Assembly (NCBI RefSeq): GCF_003751085.1
Contig: NZ_RJJY01000002.1
Location: 1,984,001-2,048,000 of the forward strand
From: Micromonospora sp. Llam0
Lineage (GTDB): Bacteria; Actinomycetota; Actinomycetes; Mycobacteriales; Micromonosporaceae
Reading direction: 5' to 3'
DNA: 64,000 nucleotides
Shown piece by piece: positions 56,002 to 64,000 of the stretch. The position numbers and the translations under genes were made by a program. The notes under the pieces are model-generated. The model made no database searches, was not told the origin of the DNA, and saw only the letters and a program-made list of their open reading frames with translations. Each line of letters begins with the position of its first letter. Within the stretch, counting starts at the first letter, position 1.

Positions 56002-56868
56002 ATGCAGCCGTGTGCGGTCTGCGGCGGTGTGTCCGTCAACCAGGCCGGCTACTGCCTCCAGTGCGGCACGTTCCGCGGCGTCCCGCCCAGCCAGACCGGC
56101 CACCCCGGCTACCCGCCGCAGCAGACGCCGGCACCGGTCTACCCCGGCAGCGGGGCACCGAGCTACCCCGGCAGTGCGCCGCCCGGCTACCCGGGCAGCG
56201 GTGCGCCGAGCTATCCGGGCTACCCGATGGCGCCGCAGCCGCCCGACCGGGGCCGGTCCTACCTGGTCCCGCTGGTGGCCCTCGGCGCGACGTTCATCGT
56301 GCTGGTGGCGGCGATCGGCGTGGTGATCGCGGTCCGCGGCATTGGCGACGACACCCGGGTCACGGCCGATCCGAGTGTCTCCCCGACTTCCAGGGCGTCC
56401 TCGACTTCCAGCGCGTTGCCGACCCCGAGGGACGCCTCGCCGCCGCTGGTCGACCCCTGCGTGGTCGGCACCTGGCAGGTGGACTCGTACGAGGAGGACA
56501 TCGCGCTGGAAGAGCCGTTCGGCAAGACCAGGTTCACCGGCGTCGGGCCCGGTGCCCGGGTCGAGTTGCGCGAGGACGGATCGGGCACCACCGACTACGG
56601 CGACGGCACCACCTTCGAAGGATTCGTAGCCGGGACCGTCGTCACCCTCACCATCAGCGGACGGGTCACCTACCGCTTCCGTGCCCTGGAGGGCACGGTC
56701 TCCTTCAGCGACGTCGACGCGGACGGCACGGTCACGTTGAGCGCCCCGGGTGTCGGCTCGGAGAGCCAGGCCCTGCTCGTCGAGTTCGACCCGGCCAGCT
56801 ACCAGTGCGACGGCGACACCATGACGCAGCGCACGACGCTCTACACCGCGGAGATGTCCAAGCGCTGA
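56002..56868 (+). CDS. Zinc-ribbon membrane protein with lipocalin-like domain
   Basis: 288 residues from ATG 56002, GGGAGGG upstream. N-terminal zinc ribbon (QPCAVCGGVSVNQAGYCLQCGTF), then repeats of YPGSGAPS type (residues 45-75), one transmembrane helix (YLVPLVALGATFIVLVAAIGVVIAV) near 87-111, and an extracellular lipocalin-like domain (DPCVVGTWQVDSYEEDIAL, ARVELREDGSGTTDYGDGTTFEG, YRFRALEGTVSFSDVDADGTVTL). The ribbon is inside and the sensor-like domain outside. Function unknown. Confidence 0.8.
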   Translation: MQPCAVCGGVSVNQAGYCLQCGTFRGVPPSQTGHPGYPPQQTPAPVYPGSGAPSYPGSAPPGYPGSGAPSYPGYPMAPQPPDRGRSYLVPLVALGATFIVLVAAIGVVIAVRGIGDDTRVTADPSVSPTSRASSTSSALPTPRDASPPLVDPCVVGTWQVDSYEEDIALEEPFGKTRFTGVGPGARVELREDGSGTTDYGDGTTFEGFVAGTVVTLTISGRVTYRFRALEGTVSFSDVDADGTVTLSAPGVGSESQALLVEFDPASYQCDGDTMTQRTTLYTAEMSKR

Positions 56869-56924
56869 CCGTCGGTGCCCACCGCGTCGACGTCGATCGT
56901 GGCGATGACGGCGGTAACCACACC

Positions 56925-56952
56925 ACGGGCCCGGGACGACTCCCGGGCCCGT
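56925..56952. terminator. Bidirectional terminator
   Basis: Perfect 12-bp stem ACGGGCCCGGGA with loop CGAC, between the convergent genes ending at 56868 and 56969. Confidence 0.8.
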
Positions 56953-56968
56953 CGGCGGCGAGGATCGG

Positions 56969-58510
56969 TCAGCCCTGGTCCGCGCCGGTGTCGCTCGCGG
57001 AACCGGTCAGTGGCCTGCGCGCAGTGCGCCCGCCGTTGGCCGGCTCGGCCCCGCCACCCAGCTTGGCCAGCATGCCGGCCAGGTCGATCCCGGTCAGGTC
57101 GTTGCCGAGCTGCAGACCCTGCGCCACGTTGCTGGCCACCGACTTGGCCAGCGACGAGGCGCCGTCGGTGGAGATCACCGTCATCTTGTCGATCGAGCCC
57201 ATCGGGGCACTCGCTGCCTCGACCACCTGCGGCAGCACCTTGACCAGCAGGTCCAGCACGGCGGCCTCGCCGTACGCGGCGAACGCCTCGGCCTTGCGGG
57301 CCATCGCCTGAGCCTCCGCCTCGCCGCGGGCCAGGATCGCGGACGCCTCGGCGGCGCCTTCCCGTTCGACGGCGTCGGCGATCGCGCTGCGCCGCCGCTG
57401 CTCGGCCTCGCCCTCCTTGGCGCCTTCGATGGCGTTCGCCTCAGCCAGCGCGGCCCGGCGGGCCCGCTCGCCCTCACCGGTGAGCCGGGCCTGCTCGGCG
57501 GAGGCCTGCGCCCCGGCGATCGTCGCCTGCCGTTCGGCGTCGGCGGCCAGCACGGCAGCGCTGCGAGCCGCCTCGGCCTCCTGCTCGACCCGGTAGCGGG
57601 CGGCGTCGGCCGGCTTGCGGACCTCGGTGTCGAGCTGGCGTTCCTTCAGCTCGGCGTTGCGCTCGGCGACCTTCTGCTGCTCGGACAGGATGGCCTGGTC
57701 CCGCTCGGCCTGAGCGAGTGGTCCGGCCGCCGCCGACCTGGCCTTCGCCGCGTCGATCTCGGCCTGGATGGACGCCTGCTTCAGCGACAGGTTCCGGTTG
57801 GCCTCGGCGATCGCCTCCTCGGCGAGCAGCCGCTCCTGCTCGGCGGCCTGCCGGGCGCGGGCCTCGGCGATCGCGGCGTCCTTGAGCACCCGGGCGGCCT
57901 CCGGTCGGCCGAGGTCCTGCAGGTACGAGCCTTCGGCGATGATGTCCTGCAGCTGGAAGGTGTCGAGCACCAGACCCTGGTTGGTCATCGAGTGCTCGGC
58001 CTCCTCGGCGACCGCGCTGGCGAAGGCTGCCCGGTCCCGGATGATCTCTTCGACGGTGAGCCGGCCGACGATCGACCGCAGCGCACCGGCGAGCACCTCG
58101 CGGGTGAAGTCCTCGATCTCGTCCTGCTGGTGCAGGAAGCGCTGGGCGGCGGCGCGGATCGCACCCTCCGTACCGCCGATCTTGACGATCGCCACGCCCT
58201 GCAGGTTGGCCCGGATGCCCTGTTTGCTGACCGCGCCGGCGATCTCGACGTGGATCCGGCGGCTGGACAGATCGAGCACCTGCAGTTTCTGCACCACCGG
58301 CAGCACGAACACCGAAGCACCCATGACCACCTTCTGCCCGGACATGTCAGTGGACCGGGTGCCGTCGACAGCCTGGGTGGTGCGCCCCTTGCGGCCGGTG
58401 ACGATGAACGCCTCGTTGGAGCCGGCGACCTTGATCCGGGAGAGCACGAAGAGGATGAGGACGAGCACCAGCGCCGCGGCACCGATGATCGCGATGAGCA
58501 GTGGGGTCAT
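56969..58510 (-). CDS. Flotillin/SPFH family membrane protein
   Basis: 513 residues. N-terminal membrane hairpin (LLIAIIGAAALVLVLILFVLSRIKV), SPFH domain (NEAFIVTGRKGRTTQAVDG, VLDLSSRRIHVEIAGAVSKQGIRANLQGVAIVKIGG, TREVLAGALRSIVGRLTVEEIIRDRAAFASAVAEEAEHSMTNQGLVLDTFQLQDI), then a long Ala/Glu/Arg coiled coil (residues 205-420) with EA-rich repeats. Organises membrane microdomains. Coupled with the NfeD-like gene upstream in an operon, the standard flotillin-NfeD pair. Confidence 0.92.
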   Translation of the reverse strand: MTPLLIAIIGAAALVLVLILFVLSRIKVAGSNEAFIVTGRKGRTTQAVDGTRSTDMSGQKVVMGASVFVLPVVQKLQVLDLSSRRIHVEIAGAVSKQGIRANLQGVAIVKIGGTEGAIRAAAQRFLHQQDEIEDFTREVLAGALRSIVGRLTVEEIIRDRAAFASAVAEEAEHSMTNQGLVLDTFQLQDIIAEGSYLQDLGRPEAARVLKDAAIAEARARQAAEQERLLAEEAIAEANRNLSLKQASIQAEIDAAKARSAAAGPLAQAERDQAILSEQQKVAERNAELKERQLDTEVRKPADAARYRVEQEAEAARSAAVLAADAERQATIAGAQASAEQARLTGEGERARRAALAEANAIEGAKEGEAEQRRRSAIADAVEREGAAEASAILARGEAEAQAMARKAEAFAAYGEAAVLDLLVKVLPQVVEAASAPMGSIDKMTVISTDGASSLAKSVASNVAQGLQLGNDLTGIDLAGMLAKLGGGAEPANGGRTARRPLTGSASDTGADQG

Positions 58511-58518
58511 CAGATTCC

Positions 58519-59091
58519 TTACTGAGCGGAGTGGGTTACGTCGTCACCGACCATGGGGGTCTGCTCGACGACGACGCTGGTGTCGCTGACTGCTTCCACC
58601 ACGAAGACCTGGGCACCGAGCGGGATCGGCTGGTCAGCGCGGGCACTCAGCTTCACTGGTTGCCCGCCGAGCCGGACCCGGATCTCTCCGTACCCGCCGG
58701 GGTGGATCGGGGTGATCACCACGCCGAGCGTGCCGACCAGGTGGTCGCGGGTCGGGGTGCCGTCTGTCGGCATGTCCCGGGCGGCCCGGGACAGCCGCAT
58801 CGTCAGCCAGCCGGCCGGCAGCGCGGCGGCGACGCCGATCGCGGCGGCCGCAACCGTCAGACCGGCACCCAGCAAGCCGTCCGAGCCGGCGTCGCCGGCA
58901 CCCAGCAGCTCGTTGGCGATCGCCGCGGCGAACCCGAACGCCCCGGCGAACCCGGCGACCACCTCGACCGACACCGGCCCGTCGGCACTGACGTCACCGA
59001 GATGCAGGAACTCGCCACCGAGCAGCCCGACGGCGAGCACCGCCACGCCCAGACCACCGACTATGAGGAAGACCAACGTCCCCGTGTCCAC
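58519..59091 (-). CDS. NfeD-like membrane protein
   Basis: 190 residues from GTG 59091. Three hydrophobic segments (LVFLIVGGLGVAVLAVGLLGG, VVAGFAGAFGFAAAIANELLGA, LLGAGLTVAAAAIGVAAALPAG), then an OB-fold C-terminal domain (LVGTLGVVITPIHPGGYGEIRVRLGGQPVKLSARADQPIPLGAQVFVVEAVSDTSVVVEQ). NfeD partners of flotillin have this layout. Ends 8 bases before the flotillin gene. The long upstream in-frame extension is a shadow of the opposite-strand GNAT gene. Confidence 0.88.
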   Translation of the reverse strand: MDTGTLVFLIVGGLGVAVLAVGLLGGEFLHLGDVSADGPVSVEVVAGFAGAFGFAAAIANELLGAGDAGSDGLLGAGLTVAAAAIGVAAALPAGWLTMRLSRAARDMPTDGTPTRDHLVGTLGVVITPIHPGGYGEIRVRLGGQPVKLSARADQPIPLGAQVFVVEAVSDTSVVVEQTPMVGDDVTHSAQ

Positions 59092-59187
59092 ATTTCGGAA
59101 CGGTAGCCCGCTAAGGCAACCTGCCTGACCAGCCAGGGTGCGAGTTGAGCCTGCCGGGGCGGAAGCTGCACGTGCGACCATGCACCG

Positions 59188-59733
59188 GTGGAGATCCGGA
59201 TCAGGACCGTACTCGGAAACTTCGAGATCGACCTGCTCCGCCGGCTCGACACCGGCTTCACCGCCACCGCCGTCCTCCAGGTCGTGGGCGGTACCGACGG
59301 TTTCACGCTGCGGGAGGTGCCGGTGTCGCCGCCGGTGCGCAAGCGGTACGACCTGACCGAGGGAGTCACCGAGGGCGGTCGGCCGTGGGACCTGTACGCG
59401 CTCGCGATCGCCGACGACCAGCCGGCCGGTTTCATGGCGACCACCTACCAGCGGTGGAACGGCCGGCAGGTGGTCAACGAGCTGCACGTGGCCCCGGCGT
59501 ACCGTCGGCGCGGGGCGGCCCGGGAGCTGATCGGCATCGCACAGGTCACCGCCCGGGAGAACGCCGCCCGGGAGATCTGGTTGGAGACCCAGAACGTCAA
59601 CGTCGCGGCGGTACGCGCGTACCGCCGGCTCGGCTTCACCCTGACCGGTATCGACACCACCCGCTACCCGCCGCCGTACGCCGACGAGGTGGCCCTGTTC
59701 ATGTCGGCTGCGGTTGCCGATCGCACCCGGTGA
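59188..59733 (+). CDS. GNAT family N-acetyltransferase
   Basis: 181 residues from GTG 59188. Acetyl-CoA binding segments GRQVVNELHVAPAYRRRGAARELIGIAQVTARENAAREIWLETQNVNVAAVRAYRRLGFTLTGID. N-terminal half is beta-rich and variable. Substrate unknown. Divergent from the NfeD-like gene (96-base gap) and 35 bases before the alkyltransferase gene. Confidence 0.88.
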   Translation: MEIRIRTVLGNFEIDLLRRLDTGFTATAVLQVVGGTDGFTLREVPVSPPVRKRYDLTEGVTEGGRPWDLYALAIADDQPAGFMATTYQRWNGRQVVNELHVAPAYRRRGAARELIGIAQVTARENAAREIWLETQNVNVAAVRAYRRLGFTLTGIDTTRYPPPYADEVALFMSAAVADRTR

Positions 59734-59768
59734 CCCGGCCCGACAGCCGACGGGCGGACAATCGGCGG

Positions 59769-60251
59769 ATGCGATGGGCGGTGCTGGACTCACCGATCGG
59801 TGAGCTGTCGGTGGCGGTCGACGACGTCGGCGTGTGCCGGGTGCTGTTCGGGCGTACCGACGAGGTGGTCGACACCGTGCCGACGGACCCGGTGCTGTGC
59901 GCGGCGCTCGACCAGCTGCGCGGCTACTTCGCCGGTGCGTCCACCGGGTTCACCGTGCCGCTGTCGGTGCGGCGGGGCACGGAGTTCGAGCGGGCCGTGT
60001 GGCGGCGGATGACCGACATTCCGTACGGACAGACCGAGACCTATGGTGCGGTCGCCGCAGCGGTCGGCGACCCGCAGGCGGCGCGGGCGGTCGGGGTGGC
60101 CTGCAACCGCAATCCGATCCCGGTGATCGTGCCCTGCCACCGGATCGTCGGAGCCGGCGGCAAGCTGGTCGGCTTCGGCGGCGGGCTGCCCCGCAAACGG
60201 CACCTGCTGGAGCTGGAGGCGGCGGTGGCGCTGCGGCAGGCATGGACCTGA
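59769..60251 (+). CDS. ogt: Methylated-DNA-protein-cysteine methyltransferase
   Basis: 160 residues from ATG 59769. N-terminal domain MRWAVLDSPIGELSVAVDDVGV, helix-turn-helix FERAVWRRMTDIPYGQTETYGAVAAAVG and active site RNPIPVIVPCHRIVGAGGKLVGFGGGLPRKRHLLELE with nucleophile Cys in PCHR. Repairs O6-alkylguanine by suicide transfer. Confidence 0.95.
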   Translation: MRWAVLDSPIGELSVAVDDVGVCRVLFGRTDEVVDTVPTDPVLCAALDQLRGYFAGASTGFTVPLSVRRGTEFERAVWRRMTDIPYGQTETYGAVAAAVGDPQAARAVGVACNRNPIPVIVPCHRIVGAGGKLVGFGGGLPRKRHLLELEAAVALRQAWT

Positions 60252-60260
60252 GCGCGGCGC

Positions 60261-60288
60261 GGGCGGCCCCGCTTCAGCGGGACCGCCC
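60261..60288. terminator. Bidirectional terminator
   Basis: GGGCGGCCCCGC, TTCA loop, GCGGGACCGCCC with a single mismatch, between convergent ogt and ino1. Confidence 0.75.
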
Positions 60289-60327
60289 GAAGACGCGAGG
60301 TGCCGAGCGGCCGGCGCGCGGCCGGGA

Positions 60328-61407
60328 TCAGCGTTCGATCTTGTTGACGATGAAGTCCTCGACGGCCTGGCGGGCGTCGTGGTCGGCGTACTGCTCCGGC
60401 GGCGACTTCATGAAGTAGGACGAGGCCGACAGGACCGGCCCGCCGACGCCCCGGTCGAGGGCGATCTTCGCGGCGCGCAGCGCGTCGATGATCACCCCGG
60501 CGGAGTTGGGCGAGTCCCAGACCTCAAGCTTGAGCTCGGCGTTCAGCGGCGTGTCGCCGAACGAGCGGCCCTCCAGCCGGATGTACGCCCACTTGCGGTC
60601 GTCGAGCCACGGCACGTGGTCGGACGGCCCGATGTGCACATCGCTCTTGGCCATCTCGTGCGGCACCTGGGAGGTCACCGACTGGGTCTTCGAGATCTTC
60701 TTGGAGACCAGCCGAGTGCGCTCCAGCATGTTCATGAAGTCCATGTTTCCGCCGAAGTTCAGCTGGTACGTGCGCAGCAGCTCGACACCACGGTCCTCGA
60801 ACAGCTTGGCGAGTGCCCGGTGCACGATGGTCGCGCCGACCTGGCTCTTGATGTCGTCGCCGACGATCGGCAGCCCGGCGTCGGTGAACTTCTGCGCCCA
60901 TGTCGGGTCCGAGGCGATGAACACCGGCAGGGCGTTGACGAAGGCGCAACCGGCGTCGATGGCGGCCTGCGCGTAGTGCCGGGCGGCCTGCTCGGAGCCG
61001 ACCGGCAGGTAGCAGACGACCACCTCGGCGCGCGCGTCGCGCAGCGCCTGGGCGATGTCGACCGGCTGCTGGTCGGATTCCTGGATGACCTCCTGGTAGT
61101 ACTCGCCGACACCGTCGAGGGTGGGGCCACGCTGCACCAGCACCCCGGTGGGCGGTACGTCGCAGAAGGTTATGGTGTTGTTCTCGCTGGCGTTGATCGC
61201 CTCCGCGAGGTCCATGCCGACCTTCTTGGCGTCCACGTCGAACGCCGCGACGAACTCCACGTCCGAGACGTGGTAGTCGCCGAAGGTGACGTGCATGAGA
61301 CCCGGGACGCGGTCGTTGGGGTCGGCGTTGCGGTAGTACTCCACGCCCTGGACCAGGGACGAGGCGCAGTTTCCGACACCGACGATGGCGACGCGGACGG
61401 AGCCCAT
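60328..61407 (-). CDS. ino1: Inositol-3-phosphate synthase
   Basis: 359 residues from ATG 61407, AAGGAGG upstream. NAD motif [116 protein letters not shown]. Makes inositol-3-phosphate from glucose-6-phosphate for phosphatidylinositol and mycothiol. Follows padR by 23 bases. Confidence 0.96.
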   Translation of the reverse strand: MGSVRVAIVGVGNCASSLVQGVEYYRNADPNDRVPGLMHVTFGDYHVSDVEFVAAFDVDAKKVGMDLAEAINASENNTITFCDVPPTGVLVQRGPTLDGVGEYYQEVIQESDQQPVDIAQALRDARAEVVVCYLPVGSEQAARHYAQAAIDAGCAFVNALPVFIASDPTWAQKFTDAGLPIVGDDIKSQVGATIVHRALAKLFEDRGVELLRTYQLNFGGNMDFMNMLERTRLVSKKISKTQSVTSQVPHEMAKSDVHIGPSDHVPWLDDRKWAYIRLEGRSFGDTPLNAELKLEVWDSPNSAGVIIDALRAAKIALDRGVGGPVLSASSYFMKSPPEQYADHDARQAVEDFIVNKIER

Positions 61408-61430
61408 CGCGTTTGCCTCCTTCTTGTTCT

Positions 61431-62099
61431 TCACGGCCGCTCCGGCTCGTCTCCGGGCTGTCCGGGCGGAGCCTCCCTGGTCTGTCCAGGCGGGGGCGGA
61501 TCGTTCTCTGCGGGTTCGAACTTCATGGGATCGGGGTGGCCGGTGCGTGGGGCCCGGCCGGACCGTTCGCTGGCGATCAGCTCCTCCAGCCACCGGACCT
61601 CGCGTTCGCAGGCGTCGAGTCCGTGCCGTTGGAGTTCGAGGGTGTACGCGTCGAGCCGCTCCGCGGCTCGGCCGAGCACCTCGCGGAGCCCTTCCCGGCG
61701 CTCCTCGATCTTGCGCCGCCGCCCCTCCAGGATCCGCAGCCGGGTGGCCCGGTCGGTCCGGGAGAAGAAGGCGAAGTGCACGCCGAACCCGGTGTCCTCG
61801 TAGGTCTCCGGGCCGGTCTGGGCGATCAGGTCGGCGAACCGTTCCTTGCCTTCGGCGGTGATGGTGTAGACGACCCTGCCGCGGCGGCTGGTCAGCGCCG
61901 GGATCTCCGCGTCGGCGGCCGTCGAGTCGTCGGCTTCGGCGATCAGGCCGTTGGCCTGCAGCCTGCGCAGGGTCGGGTACAGCGAGCCGTAGCTGATCGC
62001 GGCACGGATCGCCCCGAGCTTGGCGGCGAGTTCCTTGCGGAGCTCGTAGCCGTGCATAGGGGACTCCTGAAGCAGGCCGAGGATGGCGAGTTCGAGCAC
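61431..62099 (-). CDS. PadR family transcriptional regulator
   Basis: 222 residues from GTG 62099. PadR winged helix ([70 protein letters not shown]) then a helical C-terminal dimer domain ([31 protein letters not shown]). A matching inverted operator lies 42-64 bases upstream of the start, suggesting autoregulation and control of ino1. Same order, ino1-padR-(DUF5318)-ponA, as mycobacteria. Confidence 0.93.
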   Translation of the reverse strand: MLELAILGLLQESPMHGYELRKELAAKLGAIRAAISYGSLYPTLRRLQANGLIAEADDSTAADAEIPALTSRRGRVVYTITAEGKERFADLIAQTGPETYEDTGFGVHFAFFSRTDRATRLRILEGRRRKIEERREGLREVLGRAAERLDAYTLELQRHGLDACEREVRWLEELIASERSGRAPRTGHPDPMKFEPAENDPPPPGQTREAPPGQPGDEPERP

Positions 62100-62140
62100 G
62101 CTGCCCCTCCTACCTCGTGGTATGCCCGGCTTCGTCGGCC

Positions 62141-62163
62141 CGATGTATCGAGCCGATACATCG
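62141..62163. promoter_or_regulatory. Candidate PadR operator
   Basis: Inverted repeat CGATGTATCG-AGC-CGATACATCG with 10-bp perfect arms, containing the ATGT...ACAT pattern typical of PadR sites. It lies between divergent padR and DUF5318 and could regulate both. Confidence 0.7.
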
Positions 62164-62272
62164 ACACGGTAGACGGAAACCAGACACCGGGCAAATGGTT
62201 CCTTGCGTACGGTCGGCTACTGATCGTGACCGTGGTCGCCAAGGTCAGCGGGGACCGCGTACGCTCGTGGCC

Positions 62273-62737
62273 ATGCGTTCGCAGCGTCAGGTCGTCGACT
62301 ACTCGCTTCAGCGGCGAGCCGTGCTGCGCGAGGTGTTCTCCGGCCGGGTGAGCAGCCACGAGGTCTGTGATGCCTCGCCTTACCTGAAGAGTGCTGCCCG
62401 GTTCCACGGCGAGCCGACCGACGAGAGCTGCCCGATCTGTCACCGCGAGAACCTGACCCACGTGCACTACATCTATGGCGATGAGCTGAAGCAGTCCGCC
62501 GGACAGGCCCGAAACCGGGCCGAGTTGTCGTTGCTGGCGATGACGCTGCGTGAGTTCCAGGTGTACGTCGTCGAGGTGTGTCGCGTCTGCAACTGGAACC
62601 ACCTGGTGGAGCAGTATCTTCTCGGCCGGGACGGCCTGGGCGTCGCCGGCGGTGACGGCGAGGCTGACGGCGCGGTCGCCGTCTCCGGCGGCGGCCGTCC
62701 ATCGATGACCAAACGAAGGCGAGAGGCCCAACGGTGA
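62273..62737 (+). CDS. DUF5318 zinc-binding protein
   Basis: 154 residues from ATG 62273. MRSQRQVVDYSLQRRAVLREVFSGR, CDASPYLKSAARFHGEPTDESCPICHRENLTHVHYIYGDELKQSAG, EFQVYVVEVCRVCNWNHL: two Cys pairs (CPIC, CRVC) make a zinc-ribbon. The last 35 residues are Gly/Asp-rich then basic. Lies before ponA as in other actinobacteria. Function unknown. Confidence 0.85.
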   Translation: MRSQRQVVDYSLQRRAVLREVFSGRVSSHEVCDASPYLKSAARFHGEPTDESCPICHRENLTHVHYIYGDELKQSAGQARNRAELSLLAMTLREFQVYVVEVCRVCNWNHLVEQYLLGRDGLGVAGGDGEADGAVAVSGGGRPSMTKRRREAQR

Positions 62738-62931
62738 ACCTGATTGCCCGGTCGCTGCGTAGGCACCAGAGAGTAGGCAGGGCAACGTTACTGGTTAACC
62801 GGACAAGTCACGATATTTCTGATGAAGTGGCTTTCGGCTGCTGGTGTCGCTCCGGCACCGGTAGTGGGCCAACTCACGGCAGACCGGTGGTGGCGCTGGA
62901 GCGCACCACCGCAACCGGCAGGGTGTGACAC

Positions 62932-64000
62932 ATGAACTCGTACGGCGACCCCAACTCCGCCCACGGGCGTGCCTACAGTCCAGGCAGCGGTGGCGGATAC
63001 GGATCCGAGCCGGATGACTACCACTGGGCCGGTGCGGACGACGCCGGGCCGGCCCGCGGCCACTCCGCGCGGGGCGACTCCGAAGCGGGTTGGCACGGCG
63101 GAGAGACTTCCCGCGGACCGGTCAACCCCGGCACCGGTCGGGCCTCGGTCGGTGGCCGTGCTCCGGTCAGCGGTGCCTCCGCTGGACGGGCCTCGGTGGG
63201 TAGCGCGTCGGTAGGTAGCGCTTCGGTCGGCAGCGGCCCAGCCGGTCGGGCCCCGGTCGGTGGCCGTGCCCCGGTCAGCGGCGGCGCCCCGGTCGGTGGT
63301 GCCGCTGGCCGCGCCGGCGTCGGCCGGGCGACCGTCGGGCGGGCCAGCGTACGACCGGTCTCGCCGGCCGGTGGGTTCGGTGGCGGTCCGGGTGGTCCCG
63401 GCGGTCCGGGTGGTCCCGGCGGTCCGGGTGGTCCCGGCGGACCCGACGGCCCGTCCGGGCCGGGACGCCGTGGCAGGGGCGGGCGCGGCGGCGACCCCGC
63501 CGCAGCGAAACGGGCCAAGCAGCGTCGCCGGATCAACCTGCTGATCGCGTCGTTCGCGGTCCTGATCATGCTCACCGGCGGTGCGGTCGTCGGCGGCACC
63601 TACTACTCGACGACGGTCACCCTGCCCGAGGAGCTGCCGCTGCCGCTGGCCAGCACGATGTACGCCAGCGACGGCACCACCCGGATCGCCAAGCTGGGCG
63701 AGTTCAACCGGGTGTTCGTCACCGTCGACCAGATCCCCGAGCACGTGCAGCGAGCGGTGGCCTCCGCCGAGGACCGCAAGTTCTACGAGCACTCCGGCGT
63801 CGACTACGTCGGCATCGCCCGGGCGGCCTGGAACAACTTCACCGGCGGCACCCGGCAAGGTGCCTCGACGATCACCCAGCAGTACGCCCGTAACGCGATG
63901 GACCTGCAGGAGGTCTCCTACGCCCGGAAGGTCCGCGAGGCGGTGCTGGCCTCGAAGCTCACCGACCGGTACGACAAGTCCGAGATCATGGGCTTCTACC
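62932..64000 (+). CDS. ponA: Class A penicillin-binding protein (5' part)
   Basis: 356 codons in the window; the frame stays open to the end. About 185 residues of Gly/Ser/Ala/Pro-rich cytoplasmic tail are followed by a basic patch, one transmembrane helix (INLLIASFAVLIMLTGGAVVGGTYY) and the start of a GT51 transglycosylase domain (QRAVASAEDRKFYEHSGVDYVGIARA, GASTITQQYARN). The transpeptidase domain would lie beyond the window. Polymerises glycan strands and cross-links peptides. ATG at 62932 has GGCAGGG upstream. Confidence 0.93.
   Translation, partial: MNSYGDPNSAHGRAYSPGSGGGYGSEPDDYHWAGADDAGPARGHSARGDSEAGWHGGETSRGPVNPGTGRASVGGRAPVSGASAGRASVGSASVGSASVGSGPAGRAPVGGRAPVSGGAPVGGAAGRAGVGRATVGRASVRPVSPAGGFGGGPGGPGGPGGPGGPGGPGGPDGPSGPGRRGRGGRGGDPAAAKRAKQRRRINLLIASFAVLIMLTGGAVVGGTYYSTTVTLPEELPLPLASTMYASDGTTRIAKLGEFNRVFVTVDQIPEHVQRAVASAEDRKFYEHSGVDYVGIARAAWNNFTGGTRQGASTITQQYARNAMDLQEVSYARKVREAVLASKLTDRYDKSEIMGFY
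63385..63438 (+). repeat. Three 18-bp tandem repeats in ponA
   Basis: Unit GGTCCGGGTGGTCCCGGC repeated three times exactly, coding a collagen-like GPGGPG tail; further degenerate copies flank it. Confidence 0.9.

Noticed and set aside
59092-59793. Extension of the NfeD-like gene to 424 residues
   Set aside because: It is the complement of the GNAT gene at 59188-59733.

Overview
The window is about 70% GC and shows actinobacterial gene order around a chromosome replication origin: dnaA-oriC-dnaN-gnd-recF-DUF721-gyrB-gyrA on one side, and rpmH-rnpA-yidD-yidC-jag-rsmG-parA-parB, then cwlM-trxA-trxB-antisigma-sigM-pseudokinase-murJ and pcnA on the other. Long GC-rich leaders, frequent GTG starts, a long DnaA linker domain and the presence of a pSAM2-like integrative element fit a Micromonosporaceae-type actinomycete; the family assignment is inference from gene content and order, not from a database comparison.

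Layout. 1-5.1 kb holds a secreted repeat protein, a large MalT/SARP-type regulator broken by two apparent single-base deletions, and a secreted RTX-repeat protein. 5.1-18.2 kb is an actinomycete integrative and conjugative element (AICE) inserted in the 3' end of a tRNA-Ala gene, bounded by a 31-bp direct repeat. It carries, left to right, an HTH-ImmA/IrrE cargo pair, a hairpin cluster, a KorSA-like GntR repressor, small Cys/His proteins, a GntR-UTRA regulator, a family-2 glycosyltransferase, a Pra-like activator, an FtsK-like DNA translocase, small transfer proteins, a RepSA-like rolling-circle initiator, Xis and a tyrosine integrase. 18.1-31 kb holds tRNA-Ala, tRNA-Ile, a DLW-39 small protein, a DUF3566 membrane protein, gyrA (interrupted by a 419-residue intein), gyrB, DUF721, recF, gnd and dnaN. 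oriC lies at 30.6-31.3 kb between dnaN and dnaA. 33-41 kb holds the ribosomal protein/RNase P/membrane-insertase cluster and the parABS system, with parS sites inside parA, in the parB terminator and downstream. 41.5-56 kb holds ddl, an aminotransferase, and the cwlM/thioredoxin/sigM/murJ/pcnA cluster. 56-64 kb holds a flotillin/NfeD pair, a GNAT protein, a DNA alkyltransferase, ino1-padR-DUF5318 and the 5' part of a class A penicillin-binding protein gene that runs off the window.

How the genes work together. The origin region couples initiation (DnaA, DnaN, RecF, gyrase, a probable DciA-type DUF721 protein) with segregation (ParA/ParB/parS) and with envelope growth (YidC/YidD, MurJ, CwlM, PBP, Ddl). 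The SigM-type operon is pseudokinase-sigma-antisigma with all junctions translationally coupled. The AICE has a recognisable regulatory logic: a KorSA-like repressor next to its own operator, and a matching 21-bp inverted operator pair over the pra promoter, as in pSAM2.

Most notable leads: the HTH-ImmA/IrrE two-gene cargo module with a leaderless promoter; the shared KorSA/pra operator; an 11-bp long-range inverted repeat that would cover a ribosome binding site; a triple hairpin array in the AICE; candidate integrase arm sites at both AICE ends; a GyrA intein whose second endonuclease motif has lost its Asp; a parS embedded in a 40-bp perfect terminator palindrome; and DnaA-box clusters at parS and near murJ, outside oriC.
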